Shown here one piece after another: positions 9,707 to 18,500 of a stretch of 64,000 nt of DNA. The stretch covers positions 1,888,001 to 1,952,000 of the forward strand of contig NZ_CP094669.1 in NCBI RefSeq assembly GCF_022827545.1, written 5' to 3'. Within the stretch, counting starts at the first letter, position 1; each line of letters starts with the position of its first letter. The position numbers and the translations under genes are program-made. Source of the DNA: Hymenobacter tibetensis (lineage in GTDB: Bacteria > Bacteroidota > Bacteroidia > Cytophagales > Hymenobacteraceae). A model generated the notes under the pieces. That model searched no databases. It was not told the DNA's origin and saw only the letters and a list, made by a program, of their open reading frames with translations.

Positions 9707-10687
9707 TTATTCGCCTGGGTAGCGGAGCCCGATTTGCTGGCGAATGGTGTCGAGCTGTTTCATTAGCTCCTCGCTGAACTGCAGGGGCAACAGGGGGCTT
9801 TCGGTGAGGCCTTGTTCCAGGCATTGCTGCACGTGTTCGGCTTCGTACTGATACCCGTAGCCCTGCTTTTCGCAAGGAATGGCCTGGGGCTCCTGGCCCG
9901 TTAGGTGTAAGGTGATGCCGTTGGCCGCGTGGAACCGCCCCGTTAGGTGCAATTGCCCTTTGGTGCCGTACAGAACACACTGGTTGTTGGTTTGGGCGGC
10001 CAGGGTGGAAAACAAGCTAGCCGTTGCGCCGCTATCGTACGCCAACACCATGGCACAGTTCTTATCGACGCCGGTGCCGGCAAGCGTGGCTACTGCTCTT
10101 ATCTCCTGGGGCTCACCCAGGAACAGCTTGCTGATAAAAAGCGGGTACACCCCAATATCCAAGAGGGAGCCCCCGGCCAAGGCCGGGTTGAAGAGGCGAG
10201 CTTCGGGCTGATAGGTAGCTACAAAGCCAAAATCGGCAGTTAGGTGCTTTACTTCCCCAATGGTGCCAGCGGCAACCAGCTCCAAGGCCTTGTTGATGGC
10301 GGGGAAGAACCGCGTCCAGAAGGCTTCCATCAGAAATACTCCCTCCGTCTGCGCTACGCTGCGCATTTCGTGGACCTGCGCGGCGTTCAGGGCAAAGGCC
10401 TTCTCGCAGAGTACGGGCAGCCCGCCCCGCAGGCACAGCAAGGTATGGGCGTGATGCTCAGAATGGGGGGTGGCAATGTACACCACATCAAGGTTGGGTA
10501 CGGCGAGCAATTCTTCGTAGCTGCCCACGGCATGGGGCGCCCCAAACTTGGCGGCAAACTCCTCGGCTTTGGCCACGCTCCGGGAAGCCACCGCGTGCAG
10601 GCGGGCGTTGGGCAGGAGTGTTAAGCTTTCAGCAAACTTGTGGGCGATGTTGCCCAGGCCCAGGATGGCCCAGTTGAATGTGCGCAT
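9707..10687 (-). CDS. Gfo/Idh/MocA family oxidoreductase
   Basis: The 326-residue protein begins directly with a Rossmann NAD(P)-binding fold (WAILGLGNIAHKFAESL). It has the family motif CEKAFALNAAQV, whose Lys takes part in catalysis, and the alpha/beta substrate domain (ADFGFVATYQPEARLFNPAL, GGSLLDIGVYP). The best-known relatives of this shape are dihydrodiol/sugar dehydrogenases acting on cyclic polyols or sugars; the substrate cannot be told from sequence. There is no signal peptide, so it is cytoplasmic. It is followed about 60 bp upstream by tag on the same strand, but no functional link is evident. Confidence 0.9.
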   Translation of the reverse strand: MRTFNWAILGLGNIAHKFAESLTLLPNARLHAVASRSVAKAEEFAAKFGAPHAVGSYEELLAVPNLDVVYIATPHSEHHAHTLLCLRGGLPVLCEKAFALNAAQVHEMRSVAQTEGVFLMEAFWTRFFPAINKALELVAAGTIGEVKHLTADFGFVATYQPEARLFNPALAGGSLLDIGVYPLFISKLFLGEPQEIRAVATLAGTGVDKNCAMVLAYDSGATASLFSTLAAQTNNQCVLYGTKGQLHLTGRFHAANGITLHLTGQEPQAIPCEKQGYGYQYEAEHVQQCLEQGLTESPLLPLQFSEELMKQLDTIRQQIGLRYPGE

Positions 10688-10746
10688 AGGATCAGGATAA
10701 GGCGGCAGATGTAGCTAAAGGTAGGGGCTCTCAGGTGTACGGGTTG

Positions 10747-11361
10747 TTATTCTGCCAGCGAAGCGCACTCGGCGTGCCGCGGACAGCTTACCAAGTGGTC
10801 GTTGACGAGGCCAGCGGTTTGCAGAATGTTGTAGCAGGTTACAGGGCCAGTCATCACGAAGCCGCGTTTCTTGAGGTCCTTGCTCATGGCTTCACTTTGG
10901 GGCGTGGAAAGCGGGACGGGGTTGGTGGCGCTGCGTTGGTTGTCGAGGGTGTGGCCGCCTACGTACTGGTAGAAGAAAGCAAGCAAAGCATCGTCGCCGC
11001 CTACTTGCTGGCGCAGCCGCAGCCACGCTTGCGCGTTTACTACGGTGGCCTCTAGTTTGCGCCGGTTGCGTAGGATTCGAGGGTTGAGCAGCAGTTCGGC
11101 TATGTCGTCTTCTGTGAAACGAGCCAGCTGCACCGGGTCGAAATTCGCTAGCAGCTCCCGGAATCCTTCGCGCCGCTTCAGCACCACCGGAAAGTCGAAG
11201 CCAAGCTGAAAGGTGTGCAGCACGAGGTATTCGAACAAGATGCCCGCTTCGGCCACTGGCTCGCCCCATTCGTGGTCATGAAAGTCGCGTAGCAGGTTGT
11301 TGTGGTCGGCCCAGGGGCAGCGCCCGTCGGAACCGGTGGGTGGGAGGTTGGGTAGCATCAT
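10747..11361 (-). CDS. tag: DNA-3-methyladenine glycosylase I
   Basis: This enzyme removes 3-methyladenine from alkylated DNA, starting base-excision repair. The sequence shows the family zinc site: Cys in RCPWAD, His 13 residues later in DFHDHEWGEP, and a C-terminal His and Cys four residues apart in DHLVSC. These spacings match those of the E. coli protein (Cys4/His17/His175/Cys179). The helical core includes AELLLNPRILRNRRKLEAT. I chose the ATG at 11361 (next Met at 11358) because the ~29 residues encoded further upstream are Arg/Ser-rich and unlike the family, giving 204 residues. It stands alone as a repair gene here. Confidence 0.92.
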   Translation of the reverse strand: MMLPNLPPTGSDGRCPWADHNNLLRDFHDHEWGEPVAEAGILFEYLVLHTFQLGFDFPVVLKRREGFRELLANFDPVQLARFTEDDIAELLLNPRILRNRRKLEATVVNAQAWLRLRQQVGGDDALLAFFYQYVGGHTLDNQRSATNPVPLSTPQSEAMSKDLKKRGFVMTGPVTCYNILQTAGLVNDHLVSCPRHAECASLAE

Positions 11362-11590
11362 AAGTAGGCGGAGGCCAGCGAAACAATATTCCCTGCTACG
11401 ACTACTGCCGCGTCTGCGGTTGCTTGCTGCCATTGCCGCCACCCGCAACCAGCAGGCAACGACCCCGCAGTAGGCTTGCTGTGCAAGCCGAGCTTAAAGC
11501 AGCCTCCAGCTCATCTCGTGTCTTGGTTAGTACACCCGCTTCACTGCGGTAGGAGGCTGTGAAGGGAGCTTTGCTCGTGCGCTGAACACC

Positions 11591-11639
11591 AACCGGGCCT
11601 GCTACGGCTGCTGGAGTAGCAACTGTAGCAGGCCCGGTT
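11591..11639 (-). terminator. Strong hairpin downstream of map
   Basis: Arms of 15 bp (AACCGGGCCTGCTAC and its complement) enclose a 19-base loop, about 30 bp after the map stop codon. There is no T run, so intrinsic termination is uncertain; it could protect the mRNA 3' end. The surrounding 11362-11670 holds no convincing gene. Confidence 0.5.
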
Positions 11640-11670
11640 GTAGGTTCTGGAATAGTGAAGTGCCGAAGCT

Positions 11671-12435
11671 CTACTCCCAAATGCTGTTCGCCTCCGTCAA
11701 AATAAGTGGCTGGCCGTCGGTGATAACAATGGTGTGCTCGTGCTGGGCTACGAAGCTGCCGTCTTTGGTAGCCAGCGTCCACCCGTCGCTGAGCTGATGG
11801 GCCAGCGTGGCACGGGTGGAAATGAACGTTTCTACCGCTACCACCGAGTTTTTCTTGAAGCGTTTCAGGTTGTAGCGGTCGTAGTAGCAGGGTATCTCCT
11901 TGGGGTCTTCATGCAGGCTGCGTCCAATGCCGTGCCCCACCAAATTCTTGATAACCCGATACCCCGCTTTACGGGCTTCACCTTCAATCAGCCCGCCGAT
12001 ATCGGCAATGCGTACGCCGCCGCGTATGCGGCTGAGGGCGGTGCGCAAAATCTGCCGGGACGCATCGACCAGCGGCTGGTGCTGGTGAATATCGGCCCCG
12101 AGCACGAAGGAGCCGCCGTTGTCGGCCCAATAGCCGTCCAACTCCGCTGATACGTCGATGTTCACCAGGTCGCCGTCTTGAAGCACTTTGTGGGCCGATG
12201 GGATGCCGTGCGCTACTTCGTTGTTTACGCTGATGCACGTCCAGCCGGGAAAGCCATAGGTAAGCCGCGGCGCCGATTTGGCACCCAAGGCTGCTAGGAT
12301 ACGGCCGCCATATTCGTCTATTTCCTTGGTCGTCATACCCGGCTGGGCATACTCCCGCATGTGTTTGAGGGTGGTGCCTACGGCTTCGCTGATGCGCTGA
12401 AGGCCGATTAAGTCTGCTTGAGAGGTGATGGACAT
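11671..12435 (-). CDS. map: Type I methionine aminopeptidase
   Basis: The enzyme removes the initiator Met from new proteins in the cytoplasm. The 254-residue protein shows the pita-bread fold and all metal ligands: two Asp in VNIDVSAELDGYWADNGG, His in NLVGHGIGRSLHEDP, Glu in VVAVETFIS and Glu in FVAQHEHTIVIT. The substrate-site His is in EVAHGIPS. It is not next to secY or ribosomal genes, so it may be one of several map copies. The start at 12435 gives the usual family N terminus (LIGLQRISEAVGTTLKHMRE). Confidence 0.95.
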   Translation of the reverse strand: MSITSQADLIGLQRISEAVGTTLKHMREYAQPGMTTKEIDEYGGRILAALGAKSAPRLTYGFPGWTCISVNNEVAHGIPSAHKVLQDGDLVNIDVSAELDGYWADNGGSFVLGADIHQHQPLVDASRQILRTALSRIRGGVRIADIGGLIEGEARKAGYRVIKNLVGHGIGRSLHEDPKEIPCYYDRYNLKRFKKNSVVAVETFISTRATLAHQLSDGWTLATKDGSFVAQHEHTIVITDGQPLILTEANSIWE

Positions 12436-12895
12436 GGGGCGGAGGGGTTAGGCTCTCTGCTATGATACAGCTTCAAATAGCTAACACAGAAAAAGCGGCG
12501 CCAGTTTTAGGGTAGCAGGTGGTGTAAGCCCGTTCAGCTAGGCTCACTTCTTACATCCTGTCCCCGACGGCCTGTAACCGGAGCCCAAATAACTGAAGCT
12601 GCGGATTGGCGTAGGAACCGGAACGCCTGTTCTGTTAGGGAGCGAGTAAGGTGAAGTATTTACTCCGTCACTTTACTCGCTCCCTAACAGAACAGACCGT
12701 GGCAATGTACTGCTTCCCGGATGACTTTAGGCGCAACTTGCTGTTCCAACTCCTCGAAAAGAGCGTCGAAACTATCAGCTGCCAGACAACGGAGCGCTTC
12801 CTTAGCCCCTCGGCACCGTTGCCGCGCCAGAGCTTTCACCTGTTGCTGCGCACCGCATACGCTCGCCGAACCCAGGTGCTTGGTTGCGCTGCGGC
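12436..12895. other. Intergenic region upstream of map
   Basis: The 460-bp gap has no supported gene. Its notable content is a long inverted repeat at 12627-12695, listed separately. Confidence 0.5.
12627..12695. repeat. 28-bp-arm inverted repeat (long hairpin)
   Basis: The left arm 12627-12654 (starting CTGTTCTGTTAGGGAGCGAG) is matched by the reverse complement of 12668-12695, with one difference that would still pair as G-U in RNA. The loop is 13 bases. There is no clear T tract, so it is either a terminator-like RNA hairpin for the minus-strand gene ending at 12896 or a small inverted-repeat element. Confidence 0.8.
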
Positions 12896-13540
12896 TTACT
12901 TGTCTTTCACAAACCGAACGGGGAGGTGCGGAGGGTAGTAGCCGACCGGGTAGGTGCCGAATCTGGCGTAAGTATCACTCGGCAGCTGAATGAGCTTGAA
13001 GGCCACCGGATTGTCGCGTTCGTCTTTTTCCGAAGTCCAGAGCAGGCAGTTGGCTCCTTCCCCGTGCGCGGTGCCCTCTAGCACGAGCAGGTTGGCGGGC
13101 ACCGCATTGAAGCCCGACTGGTTGTTGGCGTACCCATCCCGTTTGATCCAGTCGGTGGTAGCCATCAGCTGGCCAAGTAGGCGCTTTGACTGCACATCGT
13201 CGCCGTCGGTGCTTTCCAGGTACTCATCAAAAACGATGCCTTGGGAACGAATCAGTTTGACATAGTCCTGCTTGGTAGGAAGCCGCCAGCCCGTGGGAAT
13301 CTGAATGCTCGGCAGGTCAGCAAATTTCATGAACGTGCCGTAGTACGGTTTCGAGCTATTGTTCATGCCACCGGGTCCCGCGTAGTTCACCGACATCCAC
13401 TCCTGGTCTCCGATGGTAACGGTGGGGTAGTATAGGTTCCCGATTCTGACGTGCGTGCCCGACGCGGGCGGGGCCGTGTATAAGCCGCCGGAGTTGCCGT
13501 TGCCGGGGGGCGGGGTGCTGCCTACTTTGCGGTATTTCAC
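12896..13540 (-). CDS. Fib_succ_major domain, 3' part of a frameshifted lipoprotein gene
   Basis: The 214 residues from a GTG codon at 13540 carry a Fibrobacter-succinogenes-major paralogous domain: VRIGNLYYPTVTIGDQEWMS, PTGWRLPTKQDYVKLI, a GFNAVPANL segment and an NCLLWTSEKDE segment, ending in VRFVKDK. Such domains occur on secreted or surface lipoproteins, but this frame has no signal peptide. The same frame is open further upstream to about 13690 and reads sensibly there (GWKDLRSYFSVLVDPQATTF, then TNYLEAKRTDGGNQYSVKYR), overlapping the end of the lipoprotein frame at 13617-14120. I therefore read both as one gene interrupted by a single-base frameshift near 13660-13670. If the break is real, this part is probably not exported. 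Confidence 0.7.
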   Translation of the reverse strand: MKYRKVGSTPPPGNGNSGGLYTAPPASGTHVRIGNLYYPTVTIGDQEWMSVNYAGPGGMNNSSKPYYGTFMKFADLPSIQIPTGWRLPTKQDYVKLIRSQGIVFDEYLESTDGDDVQSKRLLGQLMATTDWIKRDGYANNQSGFNAVPANLLVLEGTAHGEGANCLLWTSEKDERDNPVAFKLIQLPSDTYARFGTYPVGYYPPHLPVRFVKDK

Positions 13541-13616
13541 GGAGTACTGGTTGCCGCCGTCGGTGCGTTTGGCTTCCAGGTAGTTGGTGGCTGAGGTGAA
13601 CGTAGTAGCCTGCGGA

Positions 13617-14120
13617 TCAACCAGGACGCTGAAGTACGAGCGTAGATCCTTCCACCCGAATAGGCGACTCCCGGTAGCCCGAATACTTGTTGCTAAACAC
13701 CCGCATCTTGCCCGATTGGGCGTAGAAGCGCATCGAGCGAGGAGTGGATTTGTATTCCAGGCTGCCCACTATCCGGTAGAAGTAGCGCTTCACTTCATCA
13801 CCGGAGTTCATGACCTCCGTGGTGTATTCCACGGCGTTCTTGCCGTCGTTGGTGAACACCATCGTCCGGAATTCCTTGAAACCCTGTTCGCCCTGAAAAG
13901 TGCCGGCATCCCAGTTGGCGGTGAGTGGGCCGTCGTTGCTGTCGGCAAACCAGGTGCCGTTCATTTCTTCAGGAATAAAGGTGGAGGGAGTATTGGGTAT
14001 GACCGGCTCTTCTTCGCCGGGAGGCGGTGTAACGGCAGGTTCTGGGTCGTCTTCGCGGCAGGCGCCGAGCAAAGAGGTGCAGGTTGCGAATAGTATTAGT
14101 GATTTTTGGAGACGTAGCAT
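13617..14120 (-). CDS. Lipoprotein N-terminal part of the frameshifted Fib_succ_major gene
   Basis: The 167 residues start with a lipoprotein signal peptide (lipobox LLGAC at about 17-21) and a Pro/Glu-rich spacer. A small beta-rich domain follows (MNGTWFADSNDGP, FYRIVGSLEYKSTPRSMRFY). The family of this domain is not recognised. From about YSGYRESP the frame gives an unconvincing tail (IRVEGSTLVLQRPG, stop), whereas the frame one base over continues into the Fib_succ_major protein at 12896-13540. An extra base around GAGTCGCCTATTC (minus strand) would explain this. Intact, the gene would encode one surface lipoprotein of about 400 residues. Confidence 0.7.
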   Translation of the reverse strand: MLRLQKSLILFATCTSLLGACREDDPEPAVTPPPGEEEPVIPNTPSTFIPEEMNGTWFADSNDGPLTANWDAGTFQGEQGFKEFRTMVFTNDGKNAVEYTTEVMNSGDEVKRYFYRIVGSLEYKSTPRSMRFYAQSGKMRVFSNKYSGYRESPIRVEGSTLVLQRPG

Positions 14121-14284
14121 GGCGGAAAGGAAGTAGGGTGCTTACCGAGAAAATGTGGAAGGGATGGGTAAATTCGCCGACTCTGCATCAGCGTTTGTTG
14201 CTGCGTTGGAAGAGCGCAGCCGTACTGCCAGCGCCCACGCCCAAGCGGTTTTTGAAGGCGTTGGGAGCTGGCGCTGGCAGCTGC

Positions 14285-14683
14285 TTAGTGGCGCTTGTCT
14301 TTCGGGGAGGGAGCAGCAGGCGGGGCAGGCGCTACGGTGGCAGTAGGTGCCACCGGCGCAGTTGGGGCCGTGGCGGTGGGCGCAACAGGCGCGCTTGGAG
14401 CAGTGGGGGCTACTGCGGCGGTAGGAGCTGCCGGAGCTGCCGCACGTGGCTGAGGCTTGTAGATGGCACTGGTAGCGAAATCAACGGCTAGGCTAGGCCA
14501 GAACAGCAGCAAGTCGGCAACGAGGGCGCCCACGCGTATTTCACGGGAAGGCTGGCCAGGAGCGGGAGTGGTTTTTTGATAAGCCGTCACGCGGCCGCCA
14601 AACAAGGTGGCACAGCTGGAAAGCGAGCTGGTTAGCACGCTGGCCGCAGCAACGGAAAGCACCAGTTTCTTGAAGGTTTTCAT
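14285..14683 (-). CDS. Small lipoprotein with Ala/Pro/Val/Thr-rich tail
   Basis: The start at 14683 gives a typical lipoprotein signal (MKTFKKLVLSVAAASVLTSS, then lipobox LSSC). The mature part begins CATLFGGRVTAYQKT and has a hydrophobic segment near LVADLLLFWPSLAVDFATSA. This short CATLFGG-type domain is seen in small lipoproteins of unknown role. The last ~50 residues are a low-complexity run of AP/TAPVAPT units, which could span the periplasm or cell wall. Repeats of this kind can vary in length by slippage. The function is unknown. Confidence 0.7.
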   Translation of the reverse strand: MKTFKKLVLSVAAASVLTSSLSSCATLFGGRVTAYQKTTPAPGQPSREIRVGALVADLLLFWPSLAVDFATSAIYKPQPRAAAPAAPTAAVAPTAPSAPVAPTATAPTAPVAPTATVAPAPPAAPSPKDKRH

Positions 14684-15326
14684 AGGTAACAAGAGGTAAG
14701 AAGGTTGGAAAAACAAGGCAAAAGCTTCCCTGAGCGACTCTCAAGTCACTTTTTCAGAATCCGGAAAATGGGTGCCAGTAAAGCCCTAGCCGTGCACTCT
14801 TGCGGCACTGGCCAAGGGGCCGAAAACGGCGTGCGGTGCGTGGCCGCTGCTTACTGTTCCAAAGATAAATAAGCCCTCAGCGGCTGGAAATGGCTACTTC
14901 ACTGAATTGAGGAAAGTGGCAGCTGAAGTGCCAAATCACCTGCTTTAGGTGTTGTGTCCTTTCAATAGCCCCTGTTCCTCAAGTGGTTGGAGTGGTTTTT
15001 GATTTGTGCGGTCCGCAACGGGCAGAGCTTGCGCGGCGCTGTAGGTGAAGCCGTGGCCGCCGAGGCTGGCCGCGCTTCGGCTGCGTATCGTAGCCAGTCA
15101 CAGAGCCTGCCTCGGCGCACCTTGGCCCAGGGCGGAGTTGTTGATGTCGGCTGGATGAAGGCGGTGGCTTGCGCGGGGTAAAGCCCTTGCTTATCAAGGC
15201 GAGACAAGGCGTGGTCGGGGCGCAGATAACCGACGGCAGCAAAGACCAGTACGCACAGCACGGAGGGGCCAAACCCGAGCGAAGAGTGCGCCATAGCCCG
15301 AGCCGGTAAAGCCAGCCGCAAAGTCC
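14684..15326. other. Intergenic region, no supported gene
   Basis: About 640 bp. The minus-strand frames here are long only because of GC-rich sequence: two overlap each other in different frames and neither shows a domain. No tRNA or strong terminator was seen. Confidence 0.4.
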
Positions 15327-17291
15327 TTAGTGGCTGTCGTAGCTGATGTTGCTCCATTGCATCCAGCGGCCGGGCGAGGTGTTGACGTAAATGCCCTGCC
15401 AGTCGCCGGTGGCTGGGGCGTTGGCTGTGCCATTGCCGTTGGAGTCGCCACCTACGGCATCATCCTTCACCGACGTAAACTGGATGCCCGCGCCCATCGG
15501 GTTGAGCAGCTGGTCGCCACTTTCGCGCATAATCAGCTGCTTGCCGGGCAGAAACTTGAGTGTCACGTTGTTGCCTAGCTCCAAGGTTTTGCCGGCGCCC
15601 AGCGCAACGTCGTAGAGGTTGACATACGCTAGCTCGGTTTCGCGCCACACCACGTTGGGCTTCTGCTTGTTCACGTCCCAGTTCACCACAATGCCTTGGT
15701 AGGTGTTTTTCTGACCTACTTGCTGCGGGTTATGAAACACGTTCGAGTCGTCTAGGTCGATGCTGGGGGCAATGGAAAGGGGCCGGACGTTGTCGTAGAA
15801 AGTGTTCTGGCGGATAACCGTGCCGGCGTTGGTGCTATAAGCATTCAGGGCCGCATGCGTGGTCGTCGACACATCCTCGCCGTTATGGGCAAAGGTGGAG
15901 TTGGTCACGGAAGCGGAAGCGGCAAACAAATCGAGGGTAGTGCCGTCCTGGCCACCGTAGCTGAACTGGCAGTGCTCCAGCTCCGAGTTTGCGGTGCCCG
16001 TGAGCGTGACCATCGCCCAGTCGCCTTTGGCGGGCGTGGTAGCGGCATGGTCGTGGTTGGTGTCGCCGCCTACGGCATCGTTGAGGTAGGAGGTGAAGAC
16101 AATGGGTTGGCTGGCTGTGCCTTTTGCTACCAAGCGTCCGGTGCCGCTGAACTGCATCTTGCCGGCTTGTAAAAACTTCACTTTCACACCCGGTCCCAAC
16201 ACCAGGGGAGCCGCAAACCCAATATTGCCAAGCACATACGGTACTTCGGTTTCCGCCCATTGCAAGGCCGGAGAGCCGGTGGTGCCAGCCTGCACCCAAA
16301 TGCCGTTGTAGTCGTTCGTTTCGGTGGGCGTAGTGGGGTTGTGGAAGGTGTTGGAATCGTCGAGGTCGAAGAAGTTGTTGACACTTAGCGGCACCTCATT
16401 GCGGTAGAAGACATTGGCCGCAAGCACAGTGCCGGCCGCGGCCCGGCGAGCTTCCAGCACCCCCGCATTGGCACTGCTGGCGCCGGCGTTGTACGCAAAA
16501 GTGCAGTGCCGCACAGTACCCGTACCGGTGCTAATACTCAGCGTAATGGCGTAGGCGTTGTTGCCGCCGTATTGGAAGCGGCAGTGCTCGAATTGGGAGC
16601 CTACTTGGCCGTTCAGCGTTATCTGATTCCAGTCTTTCTTGGCGGGCCGGGTGGCGTTGCCGTCGCCGTTGGTATCACCGCCGTGCGTGTCGTCGCGGAA
16701 GGAAGTGAAGACGATGGGGGAGGTGGCGCTGCCCACCGCCTCGATGCGCCCGTTGGAGTTCAACGTCAAGCCGCTGGCAGCTGACTTGAATTTGACGATG
16801 GCGCCCAGTTGAATCGTGAGGACGTTGGCAACGCGCACGTCGTCGTTCACGACGTACACCTTGCATGCCTCCCAGGTGGTGGGCTGCGTGATGGGGCCGG
16901 TAATCTGCACTACCGCTGGGTTTGCGCAGCTAGGCGCCGGACTGCCCACTACCACCACATGGCTGACGGTATCGGTGCCGCCCGCGCCCTGGGCCGTGAG
17001 CTTGATGCGGTAAGTGCCGGGCTGCGCAAAGTGGTGCGTAAACTGCGTTTCTGCTTGCGTGCCCTGGGTACCGTCGCCAAAATTCCAGGTGTAGGAGGTG
17101 GCCCGCTGAGAAGAGTTGAGCACCGTAACCGGGCAGTTGCTTTGGCAGGCTGCACTGGCGTGGGTGAAGGCTGCCACCGGGCGGGGCTCTGGTTCTGTGG
17201 CCGGGTCATCGGGGCGGCAGGCACTGAACAGAACGCTGGAAGCGGGCACAAGCAGCCACACCACTCGTTGAAAAAAAGCTACAGGTTGCAT
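15327..17291 (-). CDS. PKD-domain lipoprotein with three-fold parallel beta-helix repeats
   Basis: Starting at 17291 gives a lipoprotein signal ending in VLFSAC, then a spacer and a PKD domain (TSYTWNFGDGTQGTQ, FAQPGTYRIKLTAQG). The remaining ~520 residues have parallel beta-helix character. They contain three long repeats spaced about 205 residues apart, each with FTSxxxDxxGGDTN/SxxG followed by DW, and in two cases LEHC or FEHC plus xFxYGG. The Asp-rich GGDTNGDG-type loops look suited to calcium binding. It is probably anchored on the cell surface and may bind or cleave a polysaccharide, but no catalytic residues could be assigned. A further start at 17336 would add a hydrophobic stretch and is less likely. 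Confidence 0.8.
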   Translation of the reverse strand: MQPVAFFQRVVWLLVPASSVLFSACRPDDPATEPEPRPVAAFTHASAACQSNCPVTVLNSSQRATSYTWNFGDGTQGTQAETQFTHHFAQPGTYRIKLTAQGAGGTDTVSHVVVVGSPAPSCANPAVVQITGPITQPTTWEACKVYVVNDDVRVANVLTIQLGAIVKFKSAASGLTLNSNGRIEAVGSATSPIVFTSFRDDTHGGDTNGDGNATRPAKKDWNQITLNGQVGSQFEHCRFQYGGNNAYAITLSISTGTGTVRHCTFAYNAGASSANAGVLEARRAAAGTVLAANVFYRNEVPLSVNNFFDLDDSNTFHNPTTPTETNDYNGIWVQAGTTGSPALQWAETEVPYVLGNIGFAAPLVLGPGVKVKFLQAGKMQFSGTGRLVAKGTASQPIVFTSYLNDAVGGDTNHDHAATTPAKGDWAMVTLTGTANSELEHCQFSYGGQDGTTLDLFAASASVTNSTFAHNGEDVSTTTHAALNAYSTNAGTVIRQNTFYDNVRPLSIAPSIDLDDSNVFHNPQQVGQKNTYQGIVVNWDVNKQKPNVVWRETELAYVNLYDVALGAGKTLELGNNVTLKFLPGKQLIMRESGDQLLNPMGAGIQFTSVKDDAVGGDSNGNGTANAPATGDWQGIYVNTSPGRWMQWSNISYDSH

Positions 17292-17420
17292 AAGAAGTGG
17301 AAAAGGAAGGACGAGAATACCAGTAGGAAAAGGCAAAGCAGAGCCGTCCGAAGCAGGTTTCGGGGTAGGGGTGGCCGTACGGCCTCAGCAATGGCTCTAA
17401 GTGGTGGCTTGGTGCCGGCG

Positions 17421-18332
17421 CTATGATTTCACTAAGCGTTGCACCACAATTCCCTGGGGCGTATCGAGGCGCAGCACGTAGAAGCCGGCCGGCTGGTGCT
17501 GCAGGTCCAGAGTGTGGCGGGCACCCACGAAGGGTTGGCGCACCACCGTGCGGCCTTGCGCGTCAGTTACGGTAAGGGTAGCGCCGGCTAGCGTGGCCGC
17601 TGGGCCGGGGGCAGTAAGCGTGAACAGGCCGGTGGCGCTCGGGTTCGGGTACACCTGCACAACCTCAGCGAGCCGCGCGTTGCGGGTGGCGGCCACCCTG
17701 CTAGTGAAAGCCACCCCATCGAGGTAGAGGGCATTGCCAACAGTGAAGGTTTCGGCCGTAGCTGACTGGAAAAGGATGAGTACCGAATCGGGCGTTAGGC
17801 CGGACTGGTATTGGAGGGGCAAGCTCATCAGCGTGTAGGTGCTAGGCGCGGCATTCAACAACGAAATAGCGCCGGCTATAACTTCCCGTTCGCCGTTTAC
17901 ATACTTGGTCAGAGCTACTATCACCCGGGCCGAATCATCGGCAATGTTGGTGCCCGTTTGTTTGTAGTGAAACTCCAGATGGGTGGGCCGGTCCGTGAAC
18001 GGAACGCCTAAGAAGTCCTCGTCGTCGGAGCTGGGCAGCGTGCCGAGTGCCAGGAAAGCGGAAGTTTCCAAGACCCCGAACGACTTATTTTCCAGTTTCG
18101 CGGCGAAGCTGCCGCTTTGCTTGTCGGGCGTTTTGCTTACTGCGTCGGTCGCCAATGGCACCCCGATGGCGTTGAGCAGGTCGTCGGTGGTCGACCAGTT
18201 GACGGGGCGCTCTGAACCGTTGCGTTGTTGCCAGCTTTCGAAGTTGCCGTTCGGCACCGCTTGCCCGAACGCCGATGTAGCAGCACACAGGCTCCATATA
18301 GCCACCGCAAGTTTGTACAAGGTCTTTTTCAT
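17421..18332 (-). CDS. PCMD-type protein with type IX secretion sorting domain
   Basis: From the Met at 18332 the 303-residue protein has a signal peptide (MKKTLYKLAVAIWSLCAATS, cleavage near AFGQ). A beta-sandwich domain of the PCMD (putative carbohydrate metabolism) type follows: VPNGNFESWQQ, an AAKLENKSFGV segment, FHYKQTGTN, and LYLDGVAF at the end. The C-terminal ~75 residues are a type A sorting domain (VQVYPNPSATGLFTL, then GFYVLRL near the end with a basic-ended LVKS), marking export by the type IX system. It lies directly downstream of the PDZ-hydrolase gene and upstream of the PKD lipoprotein, and may share their export-linked role. Confidence 0.85.
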   Translation of the reverse strand: MKKTLYKLAVAIWSLCAATSAFGQAVPNGNFESWQQRNGSERPVNWSTTDDLLNAIGVPLATDAVSKTPDKQSGSFAAKLENKSFGVLETSAFLALGTLPSSDDEDFLGVPFTDRPTHLEFHYKQTGTNIADDSARVIVALTKYVNGEREVIAGAISLLNAAPSTYTLMSLPLQYQSGLTPDSVLILFQSATAETFTVGNALYLDGVAFTSRVAATRNARLAEVVQVYPNPSATGLFTLTAPGPAATLAGATLTVTDAQGRTVVRQPFVGARHTLDLQHQPAGFYVLRLDTPQGIVVQRLVKS

Positions 18333-18500
18333 AAGAAGGAAAGAGGAAAGGTTGATGGAAGGACAAGGGGGAGAAAGCGCGCTCAAGCCACTTAAAAAGG
18401 CGCTGAGGTAGGGCCATGCGGGGCCCTTTAGCTGCGGAAGGGCCGCACTTCGCAGGTGCTATTCAGAAGGATGGGAGTGTAGTCGGGACCTTGTCTGGTA

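Noticed and set aside
11402..11782. Minus-strand frame overlapping the end of map
   Set aside because: It overlaps the confirmed map gene in another frame and its translation has no domain.
14962..15357. Minus-strand frame of 131 codons with a hydrophobic stretch
   Set aside because: It overlaps the end of the beta-helix gene, competes with another frame and has no family signature.
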